Origin: Chloroflexota bacterium
Lineage (GTDB): Bacteria > Chloroflexota > Dehalococcoidia > Bin125
NCBI GenBank assembly: GCA_009838735.1
Contig: VXQZ01000009.1
Span: 54,045 to 97,261, forward strand
Direction of reading: 5' to 3'
Length of the DNA stretch: 43,217 nucleotides
Every line of letters begins with the position of its first letter. The first letter of the stretch is position 1. The notes beneath the pieces were generated by a model, which searched no databases, was not told the DNA's origin, and worked only from the letters and a program-made list of their open reading frames with translations. The position numbers and the translations under genes were made by a program. Positions 1 to 6,865 of the stretch are shown one piece after another.

Positions 1-128
1 ACACCTTCCTCTCGCGCGCCCGGCTCTTTTTTTTATAAGCTACCGCGCGCCGGCCGCGCTATATTGGCCCCCCCCCCGCCGGGCGCGGCCGGCCCCCCCC
101 GCCCCCCCCCCCGGCGCCGCCGCCCGGC
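1..128. other. Low-complexity window edge, probable assembly artefact
   Basis: This stretch has a run of eight T near position 30 and several long runs of C between 66 and 112, unlike anything else in the window. The purF reading frame meets a stop at 36-38, and the residues it would encode just before position 129 are not PurF-like. The PurF match begins abruptly at the Cys codon at 129. The simplest reading is a low-coverage, error-laden contig end rather than a biological boundary. Confidence 0.7.
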
Positions 129-131
129 TGC

Positions 132-902
132 GTGTTTGAGCACATCTACTTCGCCCGGCCCGACTCGATCCTCGACGGACAGGCGGCCTGGCAGTCGCGC
201 TCGCAACTCGGCGTCGAGTTGGCGCGCGAACATCCGGCCGACGCTGACGTCGTCATCGGCGTGCCCGACTCCGCCACCGCACACGCGATTGGCTATTCGT
301 CCGAATCCGGTATTCCCTACTCCGAAGGACTGGTCAAGAACCGCTACGTCGGCCGCACCTTTATCTCGCCCGACCAGCGCCTCCGCGATCTCGGCGCGCA
401 TCTGAAATACAACCCGATGCCCTCGGTGCTGGCCGGACGGCGTGTCGTGGTCGTCGACGACACGATCGTTCGCGGCACGACCACCCCGCGAATCGTCAAG
501 CTGCTGCGTGAGGCTGGCGCGGCCGAAATCCACATGCGAATCGCAGCGCCGCCGATCCGACATCCCTGTCACTTCGGCGTCGATATGGCGACCCGGCAGG
601 AGCTCATCGCCGCGCGGAAATCGGAGGAGGAGATTCGCAGGCACCTGGGCGCGGATTCGCTGGGCTACCTCAGTCAGGACGGCCTGCAGCGCGCTCTCTC
701 CTTGGGCAAGACCACCTGCCTGGCCTGCTTCAACGGCGACTATCCCGTTTCGGTACAGACCGATTTCGAGTTCGACACCCTCGCCGTGCCGCTGGTCACC
801 GCTCATCCCCGACCAACGAATGGAAACGGCAACGGAGCCGCGCCCCGGCGCAGTGGCCGCTCCGATGAGACGATGGTCGCGCTCGCGCCGGAGCGCCGCT
901 GA
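132..902 (+). CDS. purF: Amidophosphoribosyltransferase, C-terminal part (5' truncated)
   Basis: PurF makes phosphoribosylamine from PRPP and glutamine, the first committed step of purine synthesis in the cytoplasm. Only the phosphoribosyltransferase half is present, about 256 of the usual 470-500 residues; the N-terminal glutaminase domain lies outside the window or is lost in the corrupt edge. Homology begins at the Cys codon at 129 and runs through the FARPDS motif. The PRPP loop [13 protein letters not shown] is at residues 105-117. Cys146 and the C196-x2-C199 pair, with the Cys at 129-131, match the four [4Fe-4S] ligands of Bacillus-type PurF. The GTG at 132 is only the first start-like codon and is not a real start. 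purM follows 3 bases after the stop, so the two are co-transcribed. Confidence 0.93.
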   Translation: MFEHIYFARPDSILDGQAAWQSRSQLGVELAREHPADADVVIGVPDSATAHAIGYSSESGIPYSEGLVKNRYVGRTFISPDQRLRDLGAHLKYNPMPSVLAGRRVVVVDDTIVRGTTTPRIVKLLREAGAAEIHMRIAAPPIRHPCHFGVDMATRQELIAARKSEEEIRRHLGADSLGYLSQDGLQRALSLGKTTCLACFNGDYPVSVQTDFEFDTLAVPLVTAHPRPTNGNGNGAAPRRSGRSDETMVALAPERR

Positions 903-905
903 GCG

Positions 906-1991
906 ATGACCCAGACCGATCGAATTGAGCCAACCGCAGCCGCCTACGCGGACGCAGGCGTCGACGTCGACGCCAACGATCGCCTGATTCCCCGCTATCG
1001 GGACCTCGCAAGCAGCGCGTCACGGCCTGAGCAACTGGGAGATGTCGGCGCGTTCAGCGGGCTGTTCGAGCTGGGCGAGTACCGACAGCCAGTGTTGGCC
1101 GCGTCGACCGACGGCGTTGGCACCAAGGTGATGATTGCCAGCCTGGCCGGACGGCTCGACGGCGTCGGCCGGGACCTGGTCAATCACTGCATCAACGACA
1201 TTCTTTGCGCTGGCGCCGCGCCACTATTCTTCCTCGACTACCTGGCCGCAAACGAGCTGTCCGAGGATGACAAGGTGGCAATCGTCGCCGGTGTGGCTGC
1301 GGCCTGTCGCGAGAGTGGGATCGCGCTGCTCGGCGGCGAGACAGCGGACATGCCTGATCTCTATCCAGCCGGCCACTTCGACTTGGCCGGGACCATCGTG
1401 GGCGTCCTGGAACGCGGAGACGAGATTACCGGCGAGACAATCGAGACGGGCGATGTCGTCCTCGGTCTGCCGAGTAACGGGCTGCACACGAACGGCTACT
1501 CGCTAGCCCGGCAGGTGTTTGGACTGCGACCGGAAGATGGATCCTGGGCGGAACGCCGGGACCGACTGGTTGCGTTTGAGCCTGCGCTCGGGGAATCGCT
1601 GGCAGATGCCCTGCTGCGGCCCCACTTCTGTTACTGGCCGGCGTTGAAGGGCGTGTTGGACCGGATCAAGGGCATCGCCCACATCACCGGCGGCGGCATC
1701 GCCGGAAACATTGAGCGGATCCTCCCCGGCGGACTCGCGGTCGAGCTCGACTCATCCTGTTGGCCAGAGCCGTCAATTTTCGGCCTGATTCAGGCAAGGG
1801 GCGAGATCTCCAGCGCCGAAATGCACCGCGTGTTCAACATGGGACTGGGTATGGCAATCGTCGTTTCTGCGGAGGACGCGGACTTCGTGCTGGACAAGAC
1901 GGCGGCAGCTACGAGAATCGGCTTGGTGCGACCTGAGGACTCGTCTGTATCAAGTCGAGTTGCGATAATGCGAGCAGGCAAGCTGGTCTGA
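906..1991 (+). CDS. purM: Phosphoribosylformylglycinamidine cyclo-ligase (AIR synthetase)
   Basis: PurM closes the imidazole ring, converting FGAM and ATP to AIR in purine synthesis. The 361 residues are full length for the family. Visible motifs are STDGVGTK at 67-74 (ATP and phosphate binding), VNHCINDILCAGAAP from residue 92, and GGETADMPDLYP at 143-154 where most homologues have GGETAEMPG. GGGIAGN, near residue 258, is also typical. The ATG lies 3 bases after the purF stop, which supports a purF-purM unit. The remaining FGAM-synthase genes purQ and purL are about 7 kb downstream, beyond the cytochrome operon, instead of adjacent. Confidence 0.95.
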   Translation: MTQTDRIEPTAAAYADAGVDVDANDRLIPRYRDLASSASRPEQLGDVGAFSGLFELGEYRQPVLAASTDGVGTKVMIASLAGRLDGVGRDLVNHCINDILCAGAAPLFFLDYLAANELSEDDKVAIVAGVAAACRESGIALLGGETADMPDLYPAGHFDLAGTIVGVLERGDEITGETIETGDVVLGLPSNGLHTNGYSLARQVFGLRPEDGSWAERRDRLVAFEPALGESLADALLRPHFCYWPALKGVLDRIKGIAHITGGGIAGNIERILPGGLAVELDSSCWPEPSIFGLIQARGEISSAEMHRVFNMGLGMAIVVSAEDADFVLDKTAAATRIGLVRPEDSSVSSRVAIMRAGKLV

Positions 1992-2040
1992 CAGTCGGCC
2001 AGACATTGCACATCGGCAGCCAGAGCGGGGGGCCGTGATC

Positions 2041-2069
2041 TTGACCACAATTCGGCGTGGGCTTACATT
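2041..2069 (+). promoter_or_regulatory. Candidate sigma70 promoter of the cytochrome operon
   Basis: TTGACC at 2041-2046 is followed after exactly 17 bases by TACATT at 2064-2069. That is five of six and four of six matches to the housekeeping consensus. It sits in the only sizeable gap between purM and the cytochrome genes, about 54 bases before the first start codon. Prediction by eye only. Confidence 0.45.
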
Positions 2070-2122
2070 TCTTGAGCGTCCCCCGATGGGGCGGTCGGGA
2101 TAATCGTGGGAAGAGGTAGCTG

Positions 2123-2254
2123 GTGGAACTGCTGACAGCCGCCCTCGTGACGATTCCGTTTCGCTCGGAGATCATGGAGTTGCCGCTCGTGGGGCTGACG
2201 ATGCTCTTCTGCTTCGGCGCGCTCGTGATTCTCGGGCGTTGGTGGGAGCGCTAA
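2123..2254 (+). CDS. 43-residue single-span membrane protein, possible small subunit of the cytochrome complex
   Basis: This short reading frame starts with GTG six bases after a GAGG Shine-Dalgarno at 2113-2116, with an in-frame stop just upstream, so the start is well fixed. The product has about 19 polar or amphipathic residues and then one hydrophobic span at roughly 20-38 (LPLVGLTMLFCFGALVILG), ending in a basic RWWER tail. Its stop lies 6 bases before the cytochrome b start, so the two are translationally close. Size, topology and position resemble the tiny accessory subunits of b6f (PetG, PetN) or cbb3 oxidase (CcoQ), but I recognise no sequence homology. A role in assembly or stability of the complex is inference. 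Confidence 0.6.
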   Translation: MELLTAALVTIPFRSEIMELPLVGLTMLFCFGALVILGRWWER

Positions 2255-2260
2255 GCCGCA

Positions 2261-3016
2261 ATGGCCAATCTCGAACGCGCGCCGCGCAAGTCGTTCAACG
2301 ACCTGATCTACGATCTGATCTTCAAGAACTACGTCTGGCAGTCGATTTTCCGTACCGGCTACCCGAACACGCCGCGCAACCAGATGCTGGCAGTCGCGAC
2401 CAACGTCTTCCTCCACCTCCATCCGACACGAATCCACCGCACTCACGTCAAAATCACGCACACCTACTGTCTTGGCGGGCTCTCGTTCTTCATGTTCCTC
2501 GGTCTCACCGTGACCGGCGTCCTGTTGATGTTCTATTACGTGCCCTCGGTCGAGCGCGCCTATCAGGACATCCAGGCGCTCGAGGCGAACGTGCGCTTCG
2601 GCCAGCTACTGCGCAACATGCACCGCTGGATGGCCCACGCCATGATCATCCTTGTGCTGCTGCACATGATGCGCGTCTTCTACACGGGCGCCTACAAGCC
2701 ACCGCGCGAGTTCAACTGGGTCGTCGGCGTGGTGCTCTTCATCCTCACATTGCTGCTCTCCTTTACCGGCTACCTGCTGCCCTGGGACCAACTCGCGTTC
2801 TGGGCGATTACCGTGGGTACCACGATGGTCGGCTCGGCGCCCGTCCTGGGCGACGAGTCGAAATTCCTCCTGCTTGGTGGTTTCTCAGTGGGGCCGAACG
2901 CACTGATTCGGTTCTACACATTGCACGTGATTGGATTGCCGCTGGTGATCTCGATCTTCCTGGCCGTGCACTTCTGGCGAGTTCGTCGTGACGGCGGACT
3001 CGCACGGCCGCTGTAG
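2261..3016 (+). CDS. Cytochrome b6-like subunit of a quinol:cytochrome c oxidoreductase
   Basis: This is the haem-bearing half of a split cytochrome b in the cytoplasmic membrane, taking electrons from quinol. Haem ligands are H121/H135 and H222/H237. The gaps of 13 and 14 residues are those of cytochrome b6; bc1-type b has 13 and 13. Cys70 lies in a YCLGG motif 51 residues before the first ligand, the same distance as Cys35-His86 of b6, where that cysteine anchors haem ci/cn. H135 to H222 is 87 residues, also as in b6. Four membrane spans are evident (about 70-93, 122-145, 155-175, 218-240). The 251 residues exceed the ~215 of b6 because of a ~35-residue N-terminal extension. It begins 6 bases after the small membrane protein gene. 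Confidence 0.93.
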   Translation: MANLERAPRKSFNDLIYDLIFKNYVWQSIFRTGYPNTPRNQMLAVATNVFLHLHPTRIHRTHVKITHTYCLGGLSFFMFLGLTVTGVLLMFYYVPSVERAYQDIQALEANVRFGQLLRNMHRWMAHAMIILVLLHMMRVFYTGAYKPPREFNWVVGVVLFILTLLLSFTGYLLPWDQLAFWAITVGTTMVGSAPVLGDESKFLLLGGFSVGPNALIRFYTLHVIGLPLVISIFLAVHFWRVRRDGGLARPL

Positions 3017-3031
3017 CGGGAGGACAACTCG

Positions 3032-3931
3032 ATGGTCAGCCGCGCTGCTGCCGCCGTCCGAACACGTCCACGCCGTGAGCGTGAGCAGGAAGTCCTGGTC
3101 TGGCCGGACCTGGTCTTCATCGAGTTCATTTCCGCACTGATCTTCTCCATTGCCTTGATGGTGCTGTCGGCGATGGTCAATGCGCCGTTGCTCAACCGAG
3201 CCGACCCAGACACCACCCCCAACCCCTCCAAGGCGCCCTGGTACTTCCTCAACCTGCAGGAACTGCTCTTGCACATGGAGCCCGCCTGGGCCGGCGTGAT
3301 CGTTCCTACCATCGCGCTCGTCCTGCTCGCCGCGATCCCCTATTGGGACCGCGATCAGGAGGGCCAGGGCGTCTGGTTCGGGACCAAGTTCGCCGGCCGG
3401 CTGGCAATCTTCGGCTTTACCGCCGCCACCTTGATCACCAGTCTGCTGATCATCTGGGACGGCTCACTGCATGTCGTCTGGACCGAGAACATCATCCGCG
3501 GCCTGGGCCTGAACAGCGACTTCAGCTGGCCGGGCGGGCTGGACTGGTTCCGCAACCTGCGCGGCTTCGATACCGGCATTCCCTGGGATTCCTTAGGCTT
3601 CACCATCGGTGGCTTCACGATGTTCGCGGATTGGCGCGCGATCCCCTTGGGCATCCCCGGAACCACCACTGATCCGTGGCTGCTGAACCTCAACTTCCCA
3701 TCGTTCCTGTCGCAGCAAATCATTCCCGTGGCCACGATGGTTGGCCTGCCGGTGCTGTTCGTGCTGTTCTGCAAGGCCCTCGGCTGGATCCACACACGAC
3801 GCGACATCGCACTGCTCATCTTCTCGGCTTTCATCGGCGTCTACCTGACGACGACGATCGTTGGTACCGCCTTCCGTGGCCAGGGTCAGGACCTCAAGCC
3901 GCCCTGGGACATCGTGGTGCTGGAGGAGTAA
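3032..3931 (+). CDS. Cytochrome b C-terminal domain subunit (subunit IV-like, enlarged)
   Basis: This is the second half of the split cytochrome b, which forms part of the quinol-oxidising Qo site. A GGGAGG ribosome site lies just before the ATG. The Qo motif, PEWY in most cytochromes b, reads APWYF at residues 68-72 within NPSKAPWYFLNLQE, a form I associate with menaquinol-type complexes. At 299 residues it is nearly twice subunit IV of b6f. Spans are visible near 27-50, 86-104, 119-142, 229-250 and 257-280, with a soluble loop at about 143-228 between the third and fourth. The conserved FRGQG...PPW ending is present. The Rieske gene begins 3 bases after its stop. Confidence 0.9.
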   Translation: MVSRAAAAVRTRPRREREQEVLVWPDLVFIEFISALIFSIALMVLSAMVNAPLLNRADPDTTPNPSKAPWYFLNLQELLLHMEPAWAGVIVPTIALVLLAAIPYWDRDQEGQGVWFGTKFAGRLAIFGFTAATLITSLLIIWDGSLHVVWTENIIRGLGLNSDFSWPGGLDWFRNLRGFDTGIPWDSLGFTIGGFTMFADWRAIPLGIPGTTTDPWLLNLNFPSFLSQQIIPVATMVGLPVLFVLFCKALGWIHTRRDIALLIFSAFIGVYLTTTIVGTAFRGQGQDLKPPWDIVVLEE

Positions 3932-3934
3932 CCG

Positions 3935-4663
3935 GTGGCCAACGGCAACACAGAGCAAACGGGAGAGGGCGGTCAGCAGCGCCGCGTGCCGGCTCCGGCC
4001 GAACCGTCCGGCGGCTCACGGCCCCAGCGCGCTCCTCACTTACGAGCCGAATCGCGAGCCGGCGTCGTCCAGGCGGGCGAGGGCGCACGAGCGATGGTCA
4101 CCCAGGCCCAGCGTCGGCGCGCCCGTCAGGGCCAGGTCACGCGACGGCAACTGCTGCGCGTGTCGTTCTGGGGATTCTTCACCTTCGGTCTCACCGGCGG
4201 TCTCGGCGCCTTCCTGTCCAACTTCTGGCCGCGCGGAGTGACCGGCTTCGGTGGCCGGATCACCGTCGGCGCCGGCGCGGTGCCCGATGTCGGCGCCGAC
4301 CCGGCCCCGATCCAGATCGGCAAGTTCTACCTGGCTCACCTCCGCGCCGGCGACGGTACACATGCCGGGTTTGGCCTTGAAGGCGATCAGGGACTGTTGG
4401 CGCTGTGGTGGAAGTGCCCGCACCTGGGCTGCACCATCCCCTGGCGTCCGGGATTTCCCTTCGAGGGCGTCACCGGATGGTTCCGCTGCCCGTGCCATGG
4501 TTCGACATACACCCGCGGCGGTATCCGAGTCTTCGGCCCCGCTCCGCGCCCAATGGACACCATGGAGATCACCGTCAACAGCGACGGCTCATTGACGGTC
4601 AACACCGGCAACATCAAAAAGGGCGGTGAGGACAATCCTCAGCGCACCACGTCCTACGGCTAG
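3935..4663 (+). CDS. Rieske [2Fe-2S] iron-sulfur protein of the cytochrome bc/b6f-type complex
   Basis: This protein carries electrons from the Qo site to cytochrome c. The cluster boxes are C161-P-H163-LGC166 and C185-P-C187-H188-GS: C161, H163, C185 and H188 bind the cluster, and C166/C187 form the usual disulfide. A single membrane anchor runs from about 73 to 97, so the cluster domain is outside the membrane. About 70 polar, arginine-rich residues precede the anchor, which is long for the family. The GTG at 3935, 3 bases after the previous stop, gives this extension. An in-frame ATG at 4094 would remove most of it and is a possible true start. Confidence 0.92.
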   Translation: MANGNTEQTGEGGQQRRVPAPAEPSGGSRPQRAPHLRAESRAGVVQAGEGARAMVTQAQRRRARQGQVTRRQLLRVSFWGFFTFGLTGGLGAFLSNFWPRGVTGFGGRITVGAGAVPDVGADPAPIQIGKFYLAHLRAGDGTHAGFGLEGDQGLLALWWKCPHLGCTIPWRPGFPFEGVTGWFRCPCHGSTYTRGGIRVFGPAPRPMDTMEITVNSDGSLTVNTGNIKKGGEDNPQRTTSYG

Positions 4664-4724
4664 CCGGCCGAACGGTCACTTGACGAGCATTCGTACAAGC
4701 GAGGCACACGGGGAATAGAGGACG

Positions 4725-5726
4725 ATGAGCGGACAGAACACCGAGAAGCAGATTCTCGCCATGGTGATCCTGCTGGTGCTGTCGGTGGCCTCGCTGGGGG
4801 CCTACACGTGGTTCGACAACGGACGGCGGACCGAAGCTCGCTCGGAAATCCTGACCAAGGACGCCGAGCGAGCCTCATGGACCTTTGCCAACAACTGCCG
4901 TGAATGCCACGGCAACGACGGGAGAGGCTTAGAGTCGGACGCATCACTGGTCGGTCCAGCGCTGAACACCCCGAACAACACTTACGCGTTCCTGACAGAC
5001 AACCAGGGACAGCTCGAGGCATTGCAGAACGAGTTCCGCTACACGATCACCTGCGGACGGAACGGAACGCCGATGCCTCCCTGGAGCATCGATCAGGGCG
5101 GCTCGCTGGACGGCTTCAAGATTGACAACCTCGTCACGCTCATCACGACCAATGCCGGCAACGCCTGGGAGAAGGCAGTCGAGCACGCGCATCATCTGGA
5201 CGAAGTCACGATCGAAAACCTGCACATCGCATTCGATGCGGCCGAGGACACCCTGAAGGCCTCGGGCTGGTTCGCCGATCTGGATGCGGCCAAGGGCGCC
5301 GTCGCCCGGACCGAGGCCAGCGACGCTGAAATGATTAGCTTGCGCGAGGCAGTCGCAGAGGCGGAAGAGTCGGGCGAAGGTTTGCAAGAGGCGCAGGATG
5401 CCCTGGCTGCCTACGAAAAGGGCTACACAAACCTGGTCCTGGCCGCAGTGACGCTGAGAACCTCCGATGACTCGGCGGCGATCGCCGATGCCCGCTCAAC
5501 CTACAACGCGGCGTCGGACGTGCAGCAGGAGGTCGCGATGAACCGCGCCTGGCTCAAGGTCGTCTCCGACTACCTCACCGCTGAGAACAACCTCGTCACC
5601 GCCGAGGAACGGTTTGCGGCTGGACTACCTGTTCCAACGCCGGCGACTCAGGTCACTTCCAATACCTGCGGTCAAATTTCTGCGGAACTGGGAGACTGGC
5701 TGAGCAGCCACAGCGGCTCGTCATAA
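4725..5726 (+). CDS. Membrane-anchored monohaem cytochrome c with helical C-terminal domain
   Basis: This is the likely electron acceptor of the Rieske protein. An N-terminal hydrophobic span (about 9-29) acts as signal anchor. One haem c site is present, C58-R-E-C61-H62, and Met117 in GTPMPPW is the probable sixth ligand, so the cytochrome domain covers about 50-155. The remaining ~175 residues have no haem motif. They are acidic, alanine- and glutamate-rich and predicted helical or coiled coil, with an EHAHH cluster near 168-172. I do not recognise this C-terminal domain. The gene is 61 bases after the Rieske gene with no obvious terminator between, and so belongs to the same operon. Confidence 0.87.
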   Translation: MSGQNTEKQILAMVILLVLSVASLGAYTWFDNGRRTEARSEILTKDAERASWTFANNCRECHGNDGRGLESDASLVGPALNTPNNTYAFLTDNQGQLEALQNEFRYTITCGRNGTPMPPWSIDQGGSLDGFKIDNLVTLITTNAGNAWEKAVEHAHHLDEVTIENLHIAFDAAEDTLKASGWFADLDAAKGAVARTEASDAEMISLREAVAEAEESGEGLQEAQDALAAYEKGYTNLVLAAVTLRTSDDSAAIADARSTYNAASDVQQEVAMNRAWLKVVSDYLTAENNLVTAEERFAAGLPVPTPATQVTSNTCGQISAELGDWLSSHSGSS

Positions 5727-5863
5727 CTTGAGCTGGGCGAACGCCGGGGCATGACCGGCAGCGCAGATTGAATCGTTCGGCATTGGTACGCTGACTGGTG
5801 TTCCACTTTCGGCGTGACAAGAGCATCCCCTCCAACGGATTGGCGGGGTCAGGAGAGATCAGG

Positions 5864-5986
5864 ATGGCAGCAGCACAGACCGGCAAGCGTTACTTCTGTC
5901 CGAGCTGCGGCGCGGAATTCATCGTGACGCGCGGCGGTGACGCAGAACTCAAGTGCGGCGACACGCCGCTCGAGGAAAAGAAGTAG
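5864..5986 (+). CDS. 40-residue desulforedoxin-like zinc-ribbon protein
   Basis: The chosen ATG follows an AGGAG-type ribosome site; longer upstream starts in this frame lack one. The product resembles the small desulforedoxin/FmdB-like ribbons: GKRYFCPSCGAEF places a C12-x2-C15 knuckle near the N terminus and a third Cys (C31) in LKCGDTPLEE. Desulforedoxins normally have a CC pair there, so one ligand of the four is replaced by Lys. It may bind zinc or iron with three cysteines, or use another residue. A second tiny gene with the same GKRY opening follows 59 bases later. Function unknown. Confidence 0.7.
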   Translation: MAAAQTGKRYFCPSCGAEFIVTRGGDAELKCGDTPLEEKK

Positions 5987-6045
5987 CGATTCCAGCCGCG
6001 GTCGGCTGGAGAACAGACCACTGAGCGAGTAGGGGAGCAGCCAAG

Positions 6046-6189
6046 ATGGCAGTCCAACTGGGCAAGCGGTACCGCGACGAAGAGTCGGGCATTGAAGTGC
6101 TCTGCATCAAGCCGGGTGAATGCGACCTCAAGGTCGACGAGCGCGAGATGGAACTGATGCAGCCGAAGGTGCTGCCGTCGGCAGACTAG
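6046..6189 (+). CDS. 47-residue protein related to the preceding zinc ribbon but without its CxxC
   Basis: A GGGGAGCAG ribosome site at 6032-6040 precedes the ATG. The protein opens MAVQLGKRYRDEESGIEVLC and ends MQPKVLPSAD. It aligns by eye with its neighbour (GKRY, then a short beta-rich stretch, then a Gly/Glu turn and LK). The CPSCG knuckle is replaced by DEESG, leaving two isolated cysteines (C20, C26). It looks like a paralogue that has lost the metal site. It could be a partner that pairs with the neighbour, or a diverged remnant. The good ribosome site and clean frame argue that it is expressed. Confidence 0.62.
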   Translation: MAVQLGKRYRDEESGIEVLCIKPGECDLKVDEREMELMQPKVLPSAD

Positions 6190-6264
6190 AGCGTTGTCAC
6201 GAAAGCATCACGAAACCGCAGCGTTGTTGTAGACGGCGCTAGCGCAGCAGGATGATCTCAGCCG

Positions 6265-6732
6265 ATGCCCGGTGTACGCGAGCAGCTACGTTCTGACCTA
6301 CGCGATGCGATGCGCGCCAAGGACGCGCCTCGCCGCAACACGATCAGAATGGTTGAAGCGGCGATCAAGAACGCCGAGATCGAGAAACGCGGCACAGAGC
6401 TGGCCGAGTCGGACATTTTGGCCATCCTGCAGCGACAGGTGAAGCAGCGGCGCGAATCGATCGAACAGTTCGAGAGGGGTGGTCGCGAAGATCTGGCCGA
6501 CAACGAGCGGGTTGAAATCGCGATCATCGAGCAGTACCTGCCCAGACAGCTCACACGCAGCGATGTGGAAGTGCGTGCTCGGGCGGTAATCGAACAAGTC
6601 GGCGCCAGTGGTCCAGGCGATCGGGGCAAGGTCATGGGCCTGCTGATGCGCGAACTACGCGGCGAAGCGGACGGTTCGCTGGTCAACGCAGTCGTGGGAG
6701 CACTGCTCGACGAGGCCGCACAGGCCAACTAG
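6265..6732 (+). CDS. yqeY: GatB/YqeY domain protein
   Basis: The protein has the usual YqeY length and order: an N-terminal helical domain with the family's typical L-R-x-D-L...AMRAKD opening, then the small tRNA-binding-like helical domain also found at the end of GatB. IEQYLPRQL at about 91-99 and the GKVMG...G.ADG segment near 118-135 are hallmarks. Its role is not settled; it resembles the tail domain of the tRNA amidotransferase and is often thought to touch charged tRNA. It stands alone here between the tiny zinc-ribbon pair and the HD-domain gene. No strong ribosome site is visible before the ATG. Confidence 0.9.
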   Translation: MPGVREQLRSDLRDAMRAKDAPRRNTIRMVEAAIKNAEIEKRGTELAESDILAILQRQVKQRRESIEQFERGGREDLADNERVEIAIIEQYLPRQLTRSDVEVRARAVIEQVGASGPGDRGKVMGLLMRELRGEADGSLVNAVVGALLDEAAQAN

Positions 6733-6745
6733 AGCCAACTAGAGC
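6724..6745 (+). repeat. Tandem 10-bp duplication over the yqeY stop codon
   Basis: GCCAACTAGA occurs twice back to back (6724-6733 and 6734-6743). The first copy carries the yqeY stop TAG, so the second copy supplies a second TAG in the same unit. It looks like a slippage duplication with no effect on the protein. Confidence 0.8.
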
Positions 6746-6773
6746 TCGCGAGCAGGTCGTTGTTCAATCGTTC

Positions 6774-6802
6774 TTGACGTAACGGCGTCTGTATCATTGA
6801 AT
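6774..6802 (+). promoter_or_regulatory. Candidate promoter upstream of the 7TM-HD gene
   Basis: TTGACG at 6774-6779 (five of six to the -35 consensus) is followed after 17 bases by TTGAAT at 6797-6802. It lies in the yqeY-pgpH gap, about 64 bases before the ATG. The -10 match is weak, so this is tentative. Confidence 0.3.
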
Positions 6803-6865
6803 CGCGGAGCGCGCGAACGCGTTCCTCGCGCTGAGCGTCAGTGACCATGCTCCAATGATCCTGTA

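Noticed and set aside
5798-5863. Longer N terminus for the zinc-ribbon protein
   Set aside because: The 22 extra residues would include the ribosome site of the ATG at 5864, and desulforedoxin-like proteins begin near GKRY.
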